64,000 nt of DNA from NCBI GenBank assembly GCA_947179155.2, contig OX359283.1, forward strand, positions 5,537,764 to 5,601,763, read 5' to 3'. The notes below the pieces were generated by a model, which worked only from the letters and a program-made list of their open reading frames with translations, did not search any database and was not told the origin of the DNA. The stretch is from Hedera helix. Its lineage: Eukaryota; Streptophyta; Magnoliopsida; Apiales; Araliaceae. The position numbers and the translations under genes are program-made. This document shows positions 39,389-50,900 of this stretch, piece by piece (within the stretch, counting starts at the first letter, position 1; each line of letters opens with the position of its first letter).

Positions 39389-39617
39389 CGGCTTAGTTAA
39401 GAAGTTATTATAAATATAAATATTAGTTTTGTATTATGTCAGGGATAAATAAATGTGGTTGTATAAAGGTATGTAGAACTTGGGATAGTTATGTATGAAT
39501 ATAAATTAAGTTTTATTATTTTATTCAAAATGAATGGATGTGATGACAGGGTAGAATAGTCACGTGAGCACCGAACCCGTGGTCCGAGGGACACGAATTT
39601 AGGGGCATCACAGCTGT

Positions 39618-40484
39618 TGAGAAGAGCAGATGAGTTATTGCTTTCTTTCTTTTCAAACCCACGGGGGTGGGTGTCCATTTTTTAGTGTGTTGTCTGACAT
39701 TAACATATGGGCATGGGCCCTCTGATATTGATGGTTGAGTGTAATGGGGTTCTTTTTAGGTGCTAGTCACATGGGCATGGACCCTATGATTTTGATGGTA
39801 GAAAGTGAGAGAGTACAATGAACTATAGTTTTCTTGGGATTTCCCATTTTCGTGGATGTTCTGAACCTTTGTCTATGGCTTTTTGGGGGTTAAGTTATAG
39901 TGTCGAATACTTGGCAGCTTTGGACTGACCTTTATTAGCCATTTTAGTGGTCTAGCCGAAGACTAATTATGAAAGTTTTATGCAAGTTCGGGTATGTTAG
40001 GCTAAGCTTTTGTTCTAAAGACTAGATAACTTTGGGTGGGCCTTTACTGGCCATTTTAGGGTTCTAGTCAAAGACTTTAGCTTTGAAAGTTTTACGCAAG
40101 TTCGGGTAGGGTTGACTTAGCTGAATTCACCCTTTACCGGAATATGCTATTCTAATCATACCAGAATCAATAGGCTATTTTGGGATGTGGTCTACCGATG
40201 GAGATCAAAAGTTTGATTAGGTTGAATTCTAGAAGCCCTCCTTCAATGCCAATGTTATCGTTCCTTTTTATCATCGGGCTTTGGACCTATCACTGGGACT
40301 TTGGACCTACACATGTGAACACACCGGTGATTGAACGTTGCCTTTGGAGAAACGCCTTTGGCGTAAGATTAAGAACTTGCACAGGTAAGGGTAGGTTAAC
40401 AATGAAAGTTTCAAGAGTAAGAGAAAGAAAGAGTGGGTACCTTCTTCTTTATGCAAGGAGCTCTATTTATAGGAGAGAGTGGAT
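39618..40484. other. Unclassified older sequence
   Basis: It contains two similar tandem segments around GAAAGTTTTAYGCAAGTTCGGGTA (about 39900-40000 and 40020-40125). The 104-codon plus-strand frame at 40180-40494 runs into the next solo LTR and resembles nothing I know. Confidence 0.4.
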
Positions 40485-40489
40485 GTTGA

Positions 40490-43400
40490 TGTAGCGCCCC
40501 GACAATCCCTAAACTAGCTACAAGCGACCTCGCGCATTAATGTACAACCTTCTTGTAAAATCTACAATATTACATAATGCAATGCTGTTAAAAACTCAAT
40601 AAATTTAAAAAAATTATAACCTTTTTATTCTCTTTTGCCTCATAATCGCAATCTTTACAATTTCTTATTACATATCTATATCATACAATATGAATTTCTT
40701 CTATTACAAACATTATGAGTATTAAAACATTCAAGATACCCACTAACTATTACATTAATACATAATCATCTTTACCTGTCCAACTGAACTCATAACTACA
40801 ACAATCATTTAGACTTTCAATGAAAGTAATACGCATTCCTGTTCCTTGATCTTTATCAAAAACTTTGGATATCTCGCACTTAACTGAAAGTGTTAGTTTT
40901 ATAGCAAGAGTGAGCACAACAGCTCGACAAGTCTAACAATTTAACATACAACACATAGTTCATACATCATGCGTGCTTAACAATATATCCATGTATGACA
41001 TCGTATACATGCTTCTCTTGTCTCATGCATTGCATTTTTATTCATGCATCATGCTTCCCATAATTCGCATTTATATATGCCTCATACCAATCATGCTTTA
41101 TAATTGACACATGTCATGTAGCTCAACTTCAATAGTTAAACTAATATCAACAATTTCATATCAATAATTTATATCTCATGAATACACAAAGGCACATCAA
41201 TACATATTACCATATAACAATAATTTACATTTAACATCTATGTACACATATAACAAGTGCACACATAACAGTTTTTACACATAGCAAAAAGTCTTGAAAA
41301 ACTTGCATGGTAAGCGTATCCGTCTTACACTAGTTTTGCATGGACATGTTGGGTTCGCTTCTCTAACTTTCACTAAGACCTTGCATTTTTCATATAACCT
41401 ATATTTAATAAGTTGGTCTAATAATTAGTCATTAATAGACTATTTACCTTGGTTTAATTCAATTAAACTTTCGTCTTTCACATAACTTAATGTTTTCGGA
41501 CATTTAAGAATATACCAAATACTTCAAAATATTATCACCTTTGATAATATACAATCACCTTCTAATATTATTAATCATTTAATAACATTTTAATCTTTTA
41601 CTAATATTATTAATCATTTAATAATATTTTAATTATTTACTAATATTATTGATCATTGAATAACATTTTAATCACTTACAAATATTATTAACCATTTAAT
41701 TATATTTTAATCACTTATTAATATTATTAACTATTTAATAATATTTTAATCACTTACTAATATTATTAACCATTAAATAATATTTTAATCACTTATTAAT
41801 ATTATTAAATGTTTAATAATATTTTAATCTCTTACTAATATTATTAATCATTTAATAATATATTAATCACTTACTAATATTATTAACCATTTAATAATAT
41901 TTTAATTATTTATTAATATTATTAACTATTTAATAATATTTTAATCATTTACTAATATTATTAATCATTTAATAATATTTTAATTATTTTCTAATATTAT
42001 TTATCATTTAATAATATTTTATTTATTTTCTAATATTATTAATCATTTAATAATATTTTATCTATTTTCTAATATTATTATTCATTTAATAATATTTTAT
42101 TCAATCAAATATTAAATTATTTAATCTACATTTTTCTGACCTATTTTGGACTTAAAGATCTAACCCGACCCATTGAATAGGACCCGACCCGGTTAAATAA
42201 AACTTAATATTTCAAAAATCCACACCACCGCTGCAGCTGTAGAAAGCAGCGCCGCGGCGGCAGTGAATCCCACCACTGCGGAGCTAGGCCAAAATTCAAA
42301 AATTCTAATTTTTGGACTACACGACCCTTACTCACTTCAACAGTTATAACTTCTTCATTTTTTAACCTTTTTGAGTGATTCAATGGCTCAAGCGTTCGTA
42401 ATTTTTTCCTCAACAACTTCTCTTTAGATCAAACTTTCAAATTCCAAATAGATATTAACTCAAAATAGCTCACGATGACAAAGTGAAAACTAATTTCACA
42501 AATTCTTGATTCGGTTACTTCAAATTTGATGTCACAAGCATTAATTTGTTAGACCATCATGTTTTACGACTATAATATTGTAATACATAACTTACATCTT
42601 GAAAATAGTTTATGCCCTTAAGTTTCATAGTTTTAGAAAATCATTGTAGCACCTAGGTTTTCCTTATATTTCTAGATCTTAGCTTCCTTAGTTTTTCTTG
42701 CATATCATGTGATTAAATCACATTTTACCAACATACAACCTTATCATATCTCTAGATCTATGCTCAAACTTCATAGATCTTAAACCTTTTGCCATAAAAA
42801 GGCTTTCCTACAAAACACATAACCCAAAACAACTAGGATTTTAAAAATACATAGTTTTCTTACAAAATCTCTTTGAACTCAATATAGACTCCTCTTTTTC
42901 ATTATACAAAAATAGTTTGTCTACAAAACTTGTAGATCTAGGGTATACACCCATAGATTTATAACCCATACTAACAAAATAAGTTGTTTCTCTTGAAAAC
43001 CCAAAATAGAAACTAAGATTTTAATAAATACTATTGAACCTTTCATGGTTCCTCTTCTTGAATGGATCTTCATCATTGCTTGATCATTGGGCTCCCAACA
43101 ATTAAAAAGGTTGGGCTACCGTAATTAAATCATTGTGCTAGGGTTTGGCTTAATTTAATTAAGTCATTGGACTTGAAAATCAATTCAACCATTGGGTTTC
43201 TTTACAACTCACGTTGGACCTCTAATTAAATTACATTAGGCCAACTGATAAAATTTACAACAATTTGGTCCTAAACATTTAATGAATTTGGGTTTGGGCC
43301 AATTAAATTTCAATTTCCCCCCAAAGGCAAACTTGTCATTACATCTCACTAACCAAGGGTAAAACAGTATGTAGGAGATTATTAAGACATCAATGTCATT

Positions 43401-43728
43401 ATAAAATATTTTAGGGCAAAATGATCATCTCTCATTTTCTCTAGACTTTCTTTTTATGGAAAGTTTCTTCCTCATATTTCATTCTGTAATCGTGATTAGT
43501 GATTTTGTATTTATACGTCGTATAAAATACCTAACTCTTAATATACCACAAAATATTCATATAACTGACTCTAGGTTTTAACTCTTATAGCTCCGGACTA
43601 CTCACATTTAATTTCTAACACATAACTTAGTTTAAATGTTTAATCATTCCTCTACATTCTCCTTGAACATTAACTTTTAATCGTGTTCGATTTTCTTTTT
43701 GAACCTCATAAATATCCGAGATATTATA
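40490..43728 (-). repeat. Gypsy solo LTR, 3.24 kb
   Basis: The LTR begins TGTAGCGCCCC and ends GATATTATA (terminal C changed to T), with a perfect duplication GTTGA (40485-40489 and 43729-43733). It is the same subfamily as 27032-31095; both share AATCGTGTTCGAT and GAACCTCATAAA near the right end. It includes a tandem repeat block at 41540-42105 and a GC-rich region at 42225-42290. The micro-frame is decayed here (DKDQGTG at about 40850). Confidence 0.88.
41540..42105. repeat. 39 bp palindromic tandem repeat, about 14 copies
   Basis: The unit is roughly TAATATTATTAATCATTTAA followed by TAATATTTTAATCACTTAC. Inside each unit ATATTATTAA and TTAATAATAT are inverted around a 4-base centre. Units vary by a few bases. 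It is confined to this LTR and has no spacers of the CRISPR kind. Confidence 0.9.
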
Positions 43729-43733
43729 GTTGA

Positions 43734-43998
43734 AGTCATGGGATAAGTCCATGTGCTTCTTGCCACGTATTGCTTTCTCTGTGGCAGTTGGTAAGAGAAT
43801 CTTCACCAACCTATGTCATAGCCACCTACTTCTGACATAGCCATATGCTATGGTGGTTTATATTAATTGTTCTCCAAGTGGTTGATTGGCCATGCGGGTT
43901 CACACTTTGGTGAGACCCGATGCCCTAGAGTCGAAGGCTGAGGACCGTAGGATTAGTATTATACCAAAGTCTGAAGATGTTATAAATCCTAACAAGGG
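43734..43998. other. Unclassified older sequence
   Basis: A short remnant between the solo LTR and the intact element. No gene is seen. The same sequence resumes at 57785 after the element. Confidence 0.4.
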
Positions 43999-44250
43999 GA
44001 AAATGTGACGACCCCAAATCCGGGTTCCATAACCTCGAGTTTGGTTCTCACTATTCAACACATTACTAACAATTAAATACATACATTGCATTTAAATATC
44101 GCGGAATAATACATATTGGTTCCCTTCAAAAGGTTACAATACCAGGGTCTATCAACCTTAACATAAAAACAGTTCCTATCATAAGGAATTACAAAAGGTT
44201 TAACAACCGTAAATACATAAATAAAGATCTAACTAGCATGCATAAGCTAC

Positions 44251-44303
44251 TTAAGCTTTGGCCTTTCCTTTTCCCTTATCCTTCCTGGAGCAATCAGGAT
44301 TAT
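44251..44303 (-). other. LTR micro-frame KDKGKGKAKA in the young element
   Basis: After CATTTTTCAG (acceptor-like) two bases lead into a frame encoding NPDCSRKDKGKGKAKA and TAA (44253-44251). CTCAT upstream (about 44333) fits a plant branch-point. The identical copy in the 5' LTR is at 54155-54207. Confidence 0.6.
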
Positions 44304-46232
44304 CTGAAAAATGGTTCATGATATAGCAAGAATGAGCAACTAGTTTGCTCAGCAAGTTTAAAACAATCATATAGATTTAATATATCATGAATGAATGGGA
44401 AATATCAACAATGATTCAACAATAGATATAACAATTGTGAATGAAACATGATTCAAATTTTAATAAACAGAATATTTGAATCTTAAAATGCTGAGTGGTC
44501 ACTAAGGACCCTGAACTAACTAGGGTATAATAGAGTTTCCTCTGACCCTTTGAGTTGTTTGGTTTTCAAGGGGATCAGCCTATTCAACCCGCTGTATATG
44601 CATTACATTTAGTCACTGGCGCCCAAAGTCGGTTTCCCGACACAAAATCCCCTAATTTAGGGTTGTTCAATTCTCAGACTTAATATAAGAAATCCGCACC
44701 CAACAATGGTTTGGATAAGCTTTTAAAAGTATTCAAGTTATTGAATTTAGAAACGCAATGTCTAGCTGAACTATTAGCTTCAGACATTTTTAATACAGTT
44801 CATGAATCAAGAACTAACAAGCTTCAAATGCACTAAGTGCGATTGTATAAACAATATGGATGTGGAATAATTTTAAATAATTAAACCACTTCAAGCTTTA
44901 ACAATAAATACAAGTATGGAAACTTGTTCAACGATAATAATTGAGTAGGGTTAGAGAACTTGCCTGTTTGCTCAGCTACAATAATTGTCTAGCTTTAACT
45001 AACTTGCTTTGAAAGACCTAACATTAATAAAGTCGGTCTAATAATTAGTACGACGTATTTGCATAACTATACGCTTAATAACGAACTTATTTACCACACA
45101 TAAGTACTAACACATAATTTACATTAGTCAAAACAATATTATTAACCTTATAGACACTCAATCATTTTAGGTTAATAATTTGATAAGTTAGAAAATATTT
45201 TTCTTAAGTGTTGGACACTTATTAAACCTTTAAACAACTTATTATAATTGTTTAATTAAATTCAAGTTATTTTATTAACTCAATCTCTTTTTAATTACTA
45301 TTTAATATTGATTAAATAGAAATTAATTAATTAACTCTAGTTATTATAAATAATAACTAATTGTACTTACATATTATTAAATAATAAATAATTATTAACT
45401 TAATTTTAACCTTCTTTAATTTAATGTTAATCAACCAATAATTAACCAAGTAATTAACCTCACTTATTATTTAATTAAGGAAATTAAATAATAGTTTACA
45501 AATCTTAATCCTCTTTAATTATTATTTAATGTCAATTAAATAATAATTAATTATTTAATTAATTTTAATTATTATTTAAGGTTAAATAATAATCAAATCA
45601 TTCTTATTTATTATTTAAATTAAATAATAAATTATTATTCTAATAACTTAATTTCCATTAATCATTATTTAATGTTAATTAAATAATAATTAATTACTTA
45701 ATTATCTTTATTTATTATTTAATAATATTTAAATAATAAATAATTAATTTATAAATTTTATCTCTCTTTAAATATTATTTAATAGGCATTAAATAATAAT
45801 TGCTATTATCATCTTTATTTATTATTAACATTTAAAATAATAAATAAATAATAAATTTATTTAACCTAACCATGGTTTAGCTAACTAGATTAATATTTAA
45901 AATATTTAAATATTAAACTTATTGAAAAACATCCTCCCCAATATTATTTTTGTATTATTATTATTTTTGTTATAATTTTAAATTAATTTTCAAATATTTA
46001 AATTAATTAAAATTAACCCGAATGGCATTTTCGTAAATAAGTTGAAAAACCGGACCGAGGGCAGAATGGTAATTCTGCCAAGAAAAACACGGAGGGGCAA
46101 AATGGTAATTTTGCCGAAAAATTTCTTACCGCGCATTGCGCGCGTTTAGTTGGTTACGGGTCAAAACGACGCCGTTTTTGAAAGGCCGGAAATGGCTTCC
46201 GCGCGTACGCGCGGAGTGAATTTTCTACGGAC

Positions 46233-46252
46233 GCCAAACGACGTCGTTTGGC
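46233..46252. repeat. 20 bp perfect palindrome in LTR
   Basis: GCCAAACGACGTCGTTTGGC equals its own complement. The perfect palindrome CGCGCGTACGCGCG (about 46201-46214) and the hairpin CGCGCA-T-TGCGCG lie within 120 bp of it. All are repeated in the other LTR at about 56030-56200. Confidence 0.9.
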
Positions 46253-47876
46253 TCCGCGTTTCTGGTGAACAGTAGCTACGCGCATTGCGCGGAAAATCCA
46301 AATTTTTTTATTTTTTTAGCAGATTGTGAACAGTGCTCCGGCTACCCATTTAAAATAAAAATATACCAACAAGTAAGCTTTAAATCATCAATAAAAATCC
46401 AAAAAAATTACCAATCACCTTATATTAATTTATAACATGAAAAAATAATTTTTCATGATTTAATATCATTATTTTTTTATAAAAATTTTTACATCACATA
46501 AACTACCACAAATCATAACTTTTTGTGTATAACTCCATTTTGAGTGATTCAAACTTTGTTTTTCTCATGATTCAATGTTCTATAATATTAGAACATCAAA
46601 CTTAAGTTTTATAAAAATATATTTTTGGACATAAATTCCAAAACTTGTTTACACACTATTAAATACATATTTTAGCATATAAAATATACAAAAATACAAA
46701 CCAAGCATATTAAACTCAAGCATGGCATATATATTACCACTACACATTAATAACCATATTAACATGTTTATACTAACATGATGATTTATTTAATTTAAAA
46801 ACAAAACTTCATTTAAAATAACCATTACCTTGATTTAATGGCTATTCTTCTTTTTCTCCCAAAATATGTTGTGAATCTTGAAGGCATAAACTAGCTTAGC
46901 ACTCCTTCTCCTTCTCTTGCTCTCTCTCAAAATATTTTGCTCTCAAACTCTCTCTTTTGATTTTTTTGGAGCAAAATGAAATAACATCTATCAACTTTTC
47001 AAGTATACTTGAAAAATTAGTAGATACACATAATGTATCTAATAATTTTGACCACTACAAGCTAGCTATTGGATACTTACACAAGTTAACAAGCCATGAC
47101 TTGGTTGGTGAAAAGAAGCATGGTTCATGTACTTAAAAAAAATAAAACAAGCAACCCTTTTTAATTAAATGAAAAATAATAAAAATAACACATCATTTTC
47201 TCTCTCCTCACCACATGGTGGTCGGCTGATGGGCTTCAAAATGTCCCAAAAATGGAGTCACTTTGCATACTTTAATTATTAAATAGTTTAATTAAGTATT
47301 TTCCAAGTGGGCCAATCATTGGGCTTTAATTTAAAATACCAATTGGGCTTCTATTAAATTGTTTGGGCTACTAAATTGTCAAATTTTATTATTCTACACT
47401 TGGGCTACTAATTGACCCATGTTGGGCTAATTTAATAATTTACACATTAATTATTCAATCCATGATTAAATAAATAATTATATTGAATAAATAATTAAAT
47501 ATTCTAACCCATAAGTATTAAATCACTAAATGGACTAATAAATATTATTATTAATATTTCACATTATTTACATTAATTAATAATCATATTAATTAATTTA
47601 TTATATTTAATTCACTCATTATATTCAATTTAATTGAATATTTAATTAATAGGAAACTTATCAATTATTTTGATATTAAAACTTTAGGGTTTGTTCACTA
47701 ATTTAATAACATATTAGTGACCTCCTTTAATTAATTTTAGTAATTAATTACATAATTATTTAATCACATAATTAATTAATCACATGAAAAGATTTAAATA
47801 ATCTCGTAAAAATAACTCGTTGGAAATTAAATTAATAATTTAATTAATAAAGATGTGGAAATTCTAGGACATTACA

Positions 47877-47889
47877 TTCTCCCCTCCTT
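47877..47889 (-). other. Polypurine tract
   Basis: The minus strand reads AAGGAGGGGAGAA immediately before the 3' LTR start TGTAATG. It is the plus-strand DNA primer for reverse transcription. Confidence 0.92.
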
Positions 47890-47923
47890 ATAAAAATTCC
47901 GTCCTCGGAATTGTAAAATAAGG

Positions 47924-50900
47924 TTACTCAAATAAAAACGGGTAATTTGTCCTCATTTCCTCCTCTAATTCCCACGTAGATTCTTCAATGGCGTGATTCC
48001 TCCAAAGTACTTTGACAGAATGAATTATCTTATTTCTCAGTTTCTGTTCCTTCCTATCGAGTATCTGAACAGGAACTTCTTCATATGATAAGTCCTTCCC
48101 GACTTGAATTGGTTCATAGGAGATAACGTGCTTGTAGTCTGGTTTGTATGGCCGCAATACCGACACGTGAAACACATTGTGAATATGTTCCAATTCAGGA
48201 GGTAAAGCTACCTCGTATGCTACTTCACCCACTCTTCTCAATATTTCGAACGGTCCTATGAACCTTGGACTCAATTTCCCCTTCTTTCCAAACCTGATCT
48301 TCCCTTTCCAGGGAGATACCTTAATGAACACAAAACTCCCCACCTCGAAGTCTCGTTTCTGTCGATGTAAATCGGCGTATTTCTTTTGACGGTCTTGAGC
48401 TGCTACTAGCCGAGCTCTTATTACCTTGATAATTTCTACCGTCTGTTGAACCAATTCTGGCCCCAACAGTCGGCGTTCTCCTACCTCATCCCAACATAGA
48501 GGTGTTCTGCATTTTCTGCCATATAAAGCTTCGTAAGGCGGCATACCTATGCTCGCATGATAACTGTTGTTATATGCAAACTCAACTAGTGGTAGATGGA
48601 TTTCCCAACTGCCCTTGAAATCCATTACGCAGGCCCTAAGCATATCTTCCAATGTCTGAATTGTTCTCTCACTTTGCCCATCGGTCTGCGGATGATACGC
48701 TGTACTCATTCTCAACTGTGTCCCCAATCTCTCCTGAAGACTTCTCAAAAATTTTGACGTGAAGCGCGGATCTCTGTCTGACACAATCGATACCGGCACC
48801 CCATGTCTTGAAACTATCTCTTTGATGTACAATTTGGACAACTGATCCAAACTGAACCTAATCTTGATCGGCAAAAAGTGCGCTGACTTTGTTAGCCGAT
48901 CCACAATCACCCAAATTGCGTCATATCCCTTCTGTGTTGCTGGAAGTCCTACCACAAAATCCATTGTGATATGCTCCCATTTCCACTCAGGAATTTCTAA
49001 CGGCTGTAACAATCCACTTGGTCTCTGATGTTCGGCCTTTACCCTCTGACAAGTTAGGCATCGGCTGACACATTCTGCAACCTCCCTCTTTAAATTCGGC
49101 CACCAAAAATGCTGACGTAGATCTTGATACATCTTCGTACTTCCCGGATGTATCGAGTATCTAGTACTGTGAGCCTCTTGCAAAATTTCCTCTCGTAATT
49201 CAGGCACTAGCGGTACCCAAACACGATTTTCAAATCTCAGCAATCCCATGCTATCAATTTTAAACTTGACCTCTTCTCCATCGGTCATCCTCTTCCGGAT
49301 TCTGTCACATTCCTCATCTTTGTCTTGAGCCTCTTTCACCCTATCTAACAAGGTTGGGCTCACCTCGACTTCTATTGACTCGTTTGGACTTCTCACTTCC
49401 AACTCCATTCGAGCCATCTCTTGAACCAATTGTTCTTGATCTGTCAATATGAACAATTTCTCCCTGCTCTTTCTACTCAGAGCATCCGCTACTACGTTGG
49501 CCTTGCCGGGATGATATAGAATTTCACAATCATAATCTTTGATCAATTCCAACCATCTCCGTTGCCTCATATTCAGCTCCTTCTGTGTGAAGATATACTT
49601 CAGACTCTTATGGTCTGTGAATATCTCACATTTTTCTCCGTACAGATAATGTCTCCAAATTTTAAGGGCAAACACTACCGCTGCCAGCTCCAAGTCGTGG
49701 GTAGGATATCCCTTCTCATAATCTTTTAATTGTCTGGACGCATACGCAACGACTTTGCCGTTTTGCATAAGCACACAGCCAAGCCCCTTGTGCGATGCAT
49801 CACTGTAGACCGTAAAACCTCCTGTATCGTCTGGTAAGGTCAATACAGGTGCTTCACTAAGTCTTTTCTTTAACTCCTGAAAACTTTCCTCACACTTCTC
49901 TGTCCACACGTATTTCACCGTCTTTCTTGTTAAGTTGGTCAACGGTGTTGCTATCTTTGAGAAGTCTTGAATGAACCTCCGATAGTAACCCGCTAACCCT
50001 AAGAAACTTCTTACTTCTGTCGGCGTCCTTGGTTGCTCCCAATTCATTACCGATTCAACCTTCGCCGGATCAACCGAAACTCCTTCCTTGTCAATAACAT
50101 GACCTAAAAATTGAACTCTTTCCAACCAGAATTCACACTTTGAAAACTTAGCGTACAACCGCTCCTTCCGTAAAATCTCCAGCACCAATCTTAGGTGTTC
50201 AGCATGCTCCTCCTCCGTTTTGGAATACACCAGAATATCGTCAATGAACACGACTACAAATTTATCCAAGTATTGCTTGAATATTCTGTTCATCATGTCC
50301 ATAAATGCGGCTGGCGCATTCGTTAGTCCAAACGACATCACCAGAAACTCATAATGCCCATATCGAGTTCTGAATGCCGTCTTGGGTATATCCTCCTTCC
50401 CGACTTTCAACTGATGATAACCAGTCCTTAAGTCAATCTTTGAAAAGTACTTCGCCCCTTTCAATTGATCGAAAAGATCGTCAATTCGTGGTAACGGGTA
50501 CTTGTTCTTAATTGTCACCTTATTCAGCTCTCTATAATCCATACACAATCTCATCGATCCATCCTTCTTCTTTACAAACAGCACCGGTGCTCCCCATGGA
50601 GAAACACTTGGCTGAATGTACTTATTGTCTAGCAACTCCTGCAATTGCACCATCAATTCCTTTAGTTCTACCGGAGTCATCCTATATGGTGCTTTCGATA
50701 TCGGTGCTGTCCCCGGTACTAAATCAATCACAAATTCTATCTCCCTGTCCGGCGGTAAACCCGGCAGTACATCTGGAAAAACATCCGTAAACTCCCTAAC
50801 TACTGGTATTTGCTCCATCTCGGGACTCACCACTTGTGTGTCAACCACATGAGCCAAATACCCTACACAACCTTTCTTCAATAATTTCTTGGCCTGCATC

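Larger units (their letters stand above)
31488..39612 (+). repeat. Gypsy solo LTR, plus strand, hosting a solo LTR and a Helitron
   Basis: It begins TGTAATGGTATGG, like the TGTAATGTCC start of the intact element's LTR, and ends TTAGGGGCATCACA. Flanks are GTTGT (31483-31487) and GCTGT (39613-39617), a 5 bp duplication with one change. Without the inserts at 32164-36046 (plus 5 bp) and 36648-37923 its own length is about 2.96 kb. It holds two GC-rich hairpins (38235-38292), the hairpin TGAGC/GCTCA (39279-39296) and the micro-frame at 39338-39388. Confidence 0.75.
44004..47876 (-). repeat. 3' LTR of the intact element
   Basis: This 3873 bp LTR has TG...CA ends. From its 5' side on the minus strand it contains an AT-rich start, GC-rich palindromes (46290-46120), an AT palindrome zone (45860-45250), a hairpin TGAGCAA/TTGCTCA (44351-44333) and the micro-frame (44303-44251). 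It ends in CCCGGATTTGGGGTCGTCACA. Confidence 0.96.

Noticed and set aside
40180..40494. 104-codon plus-strand frame
   Set aside because: It has no recognisable domain, and its end falls at the start of the solo LTR at 40490, so its length is partly an insertion artefact.
41540..42105. Regular repeats that might suggest a CRISPR array
   Set aside because: Units are contiguous and degenerate with no unique spacers, in a plant LTR.
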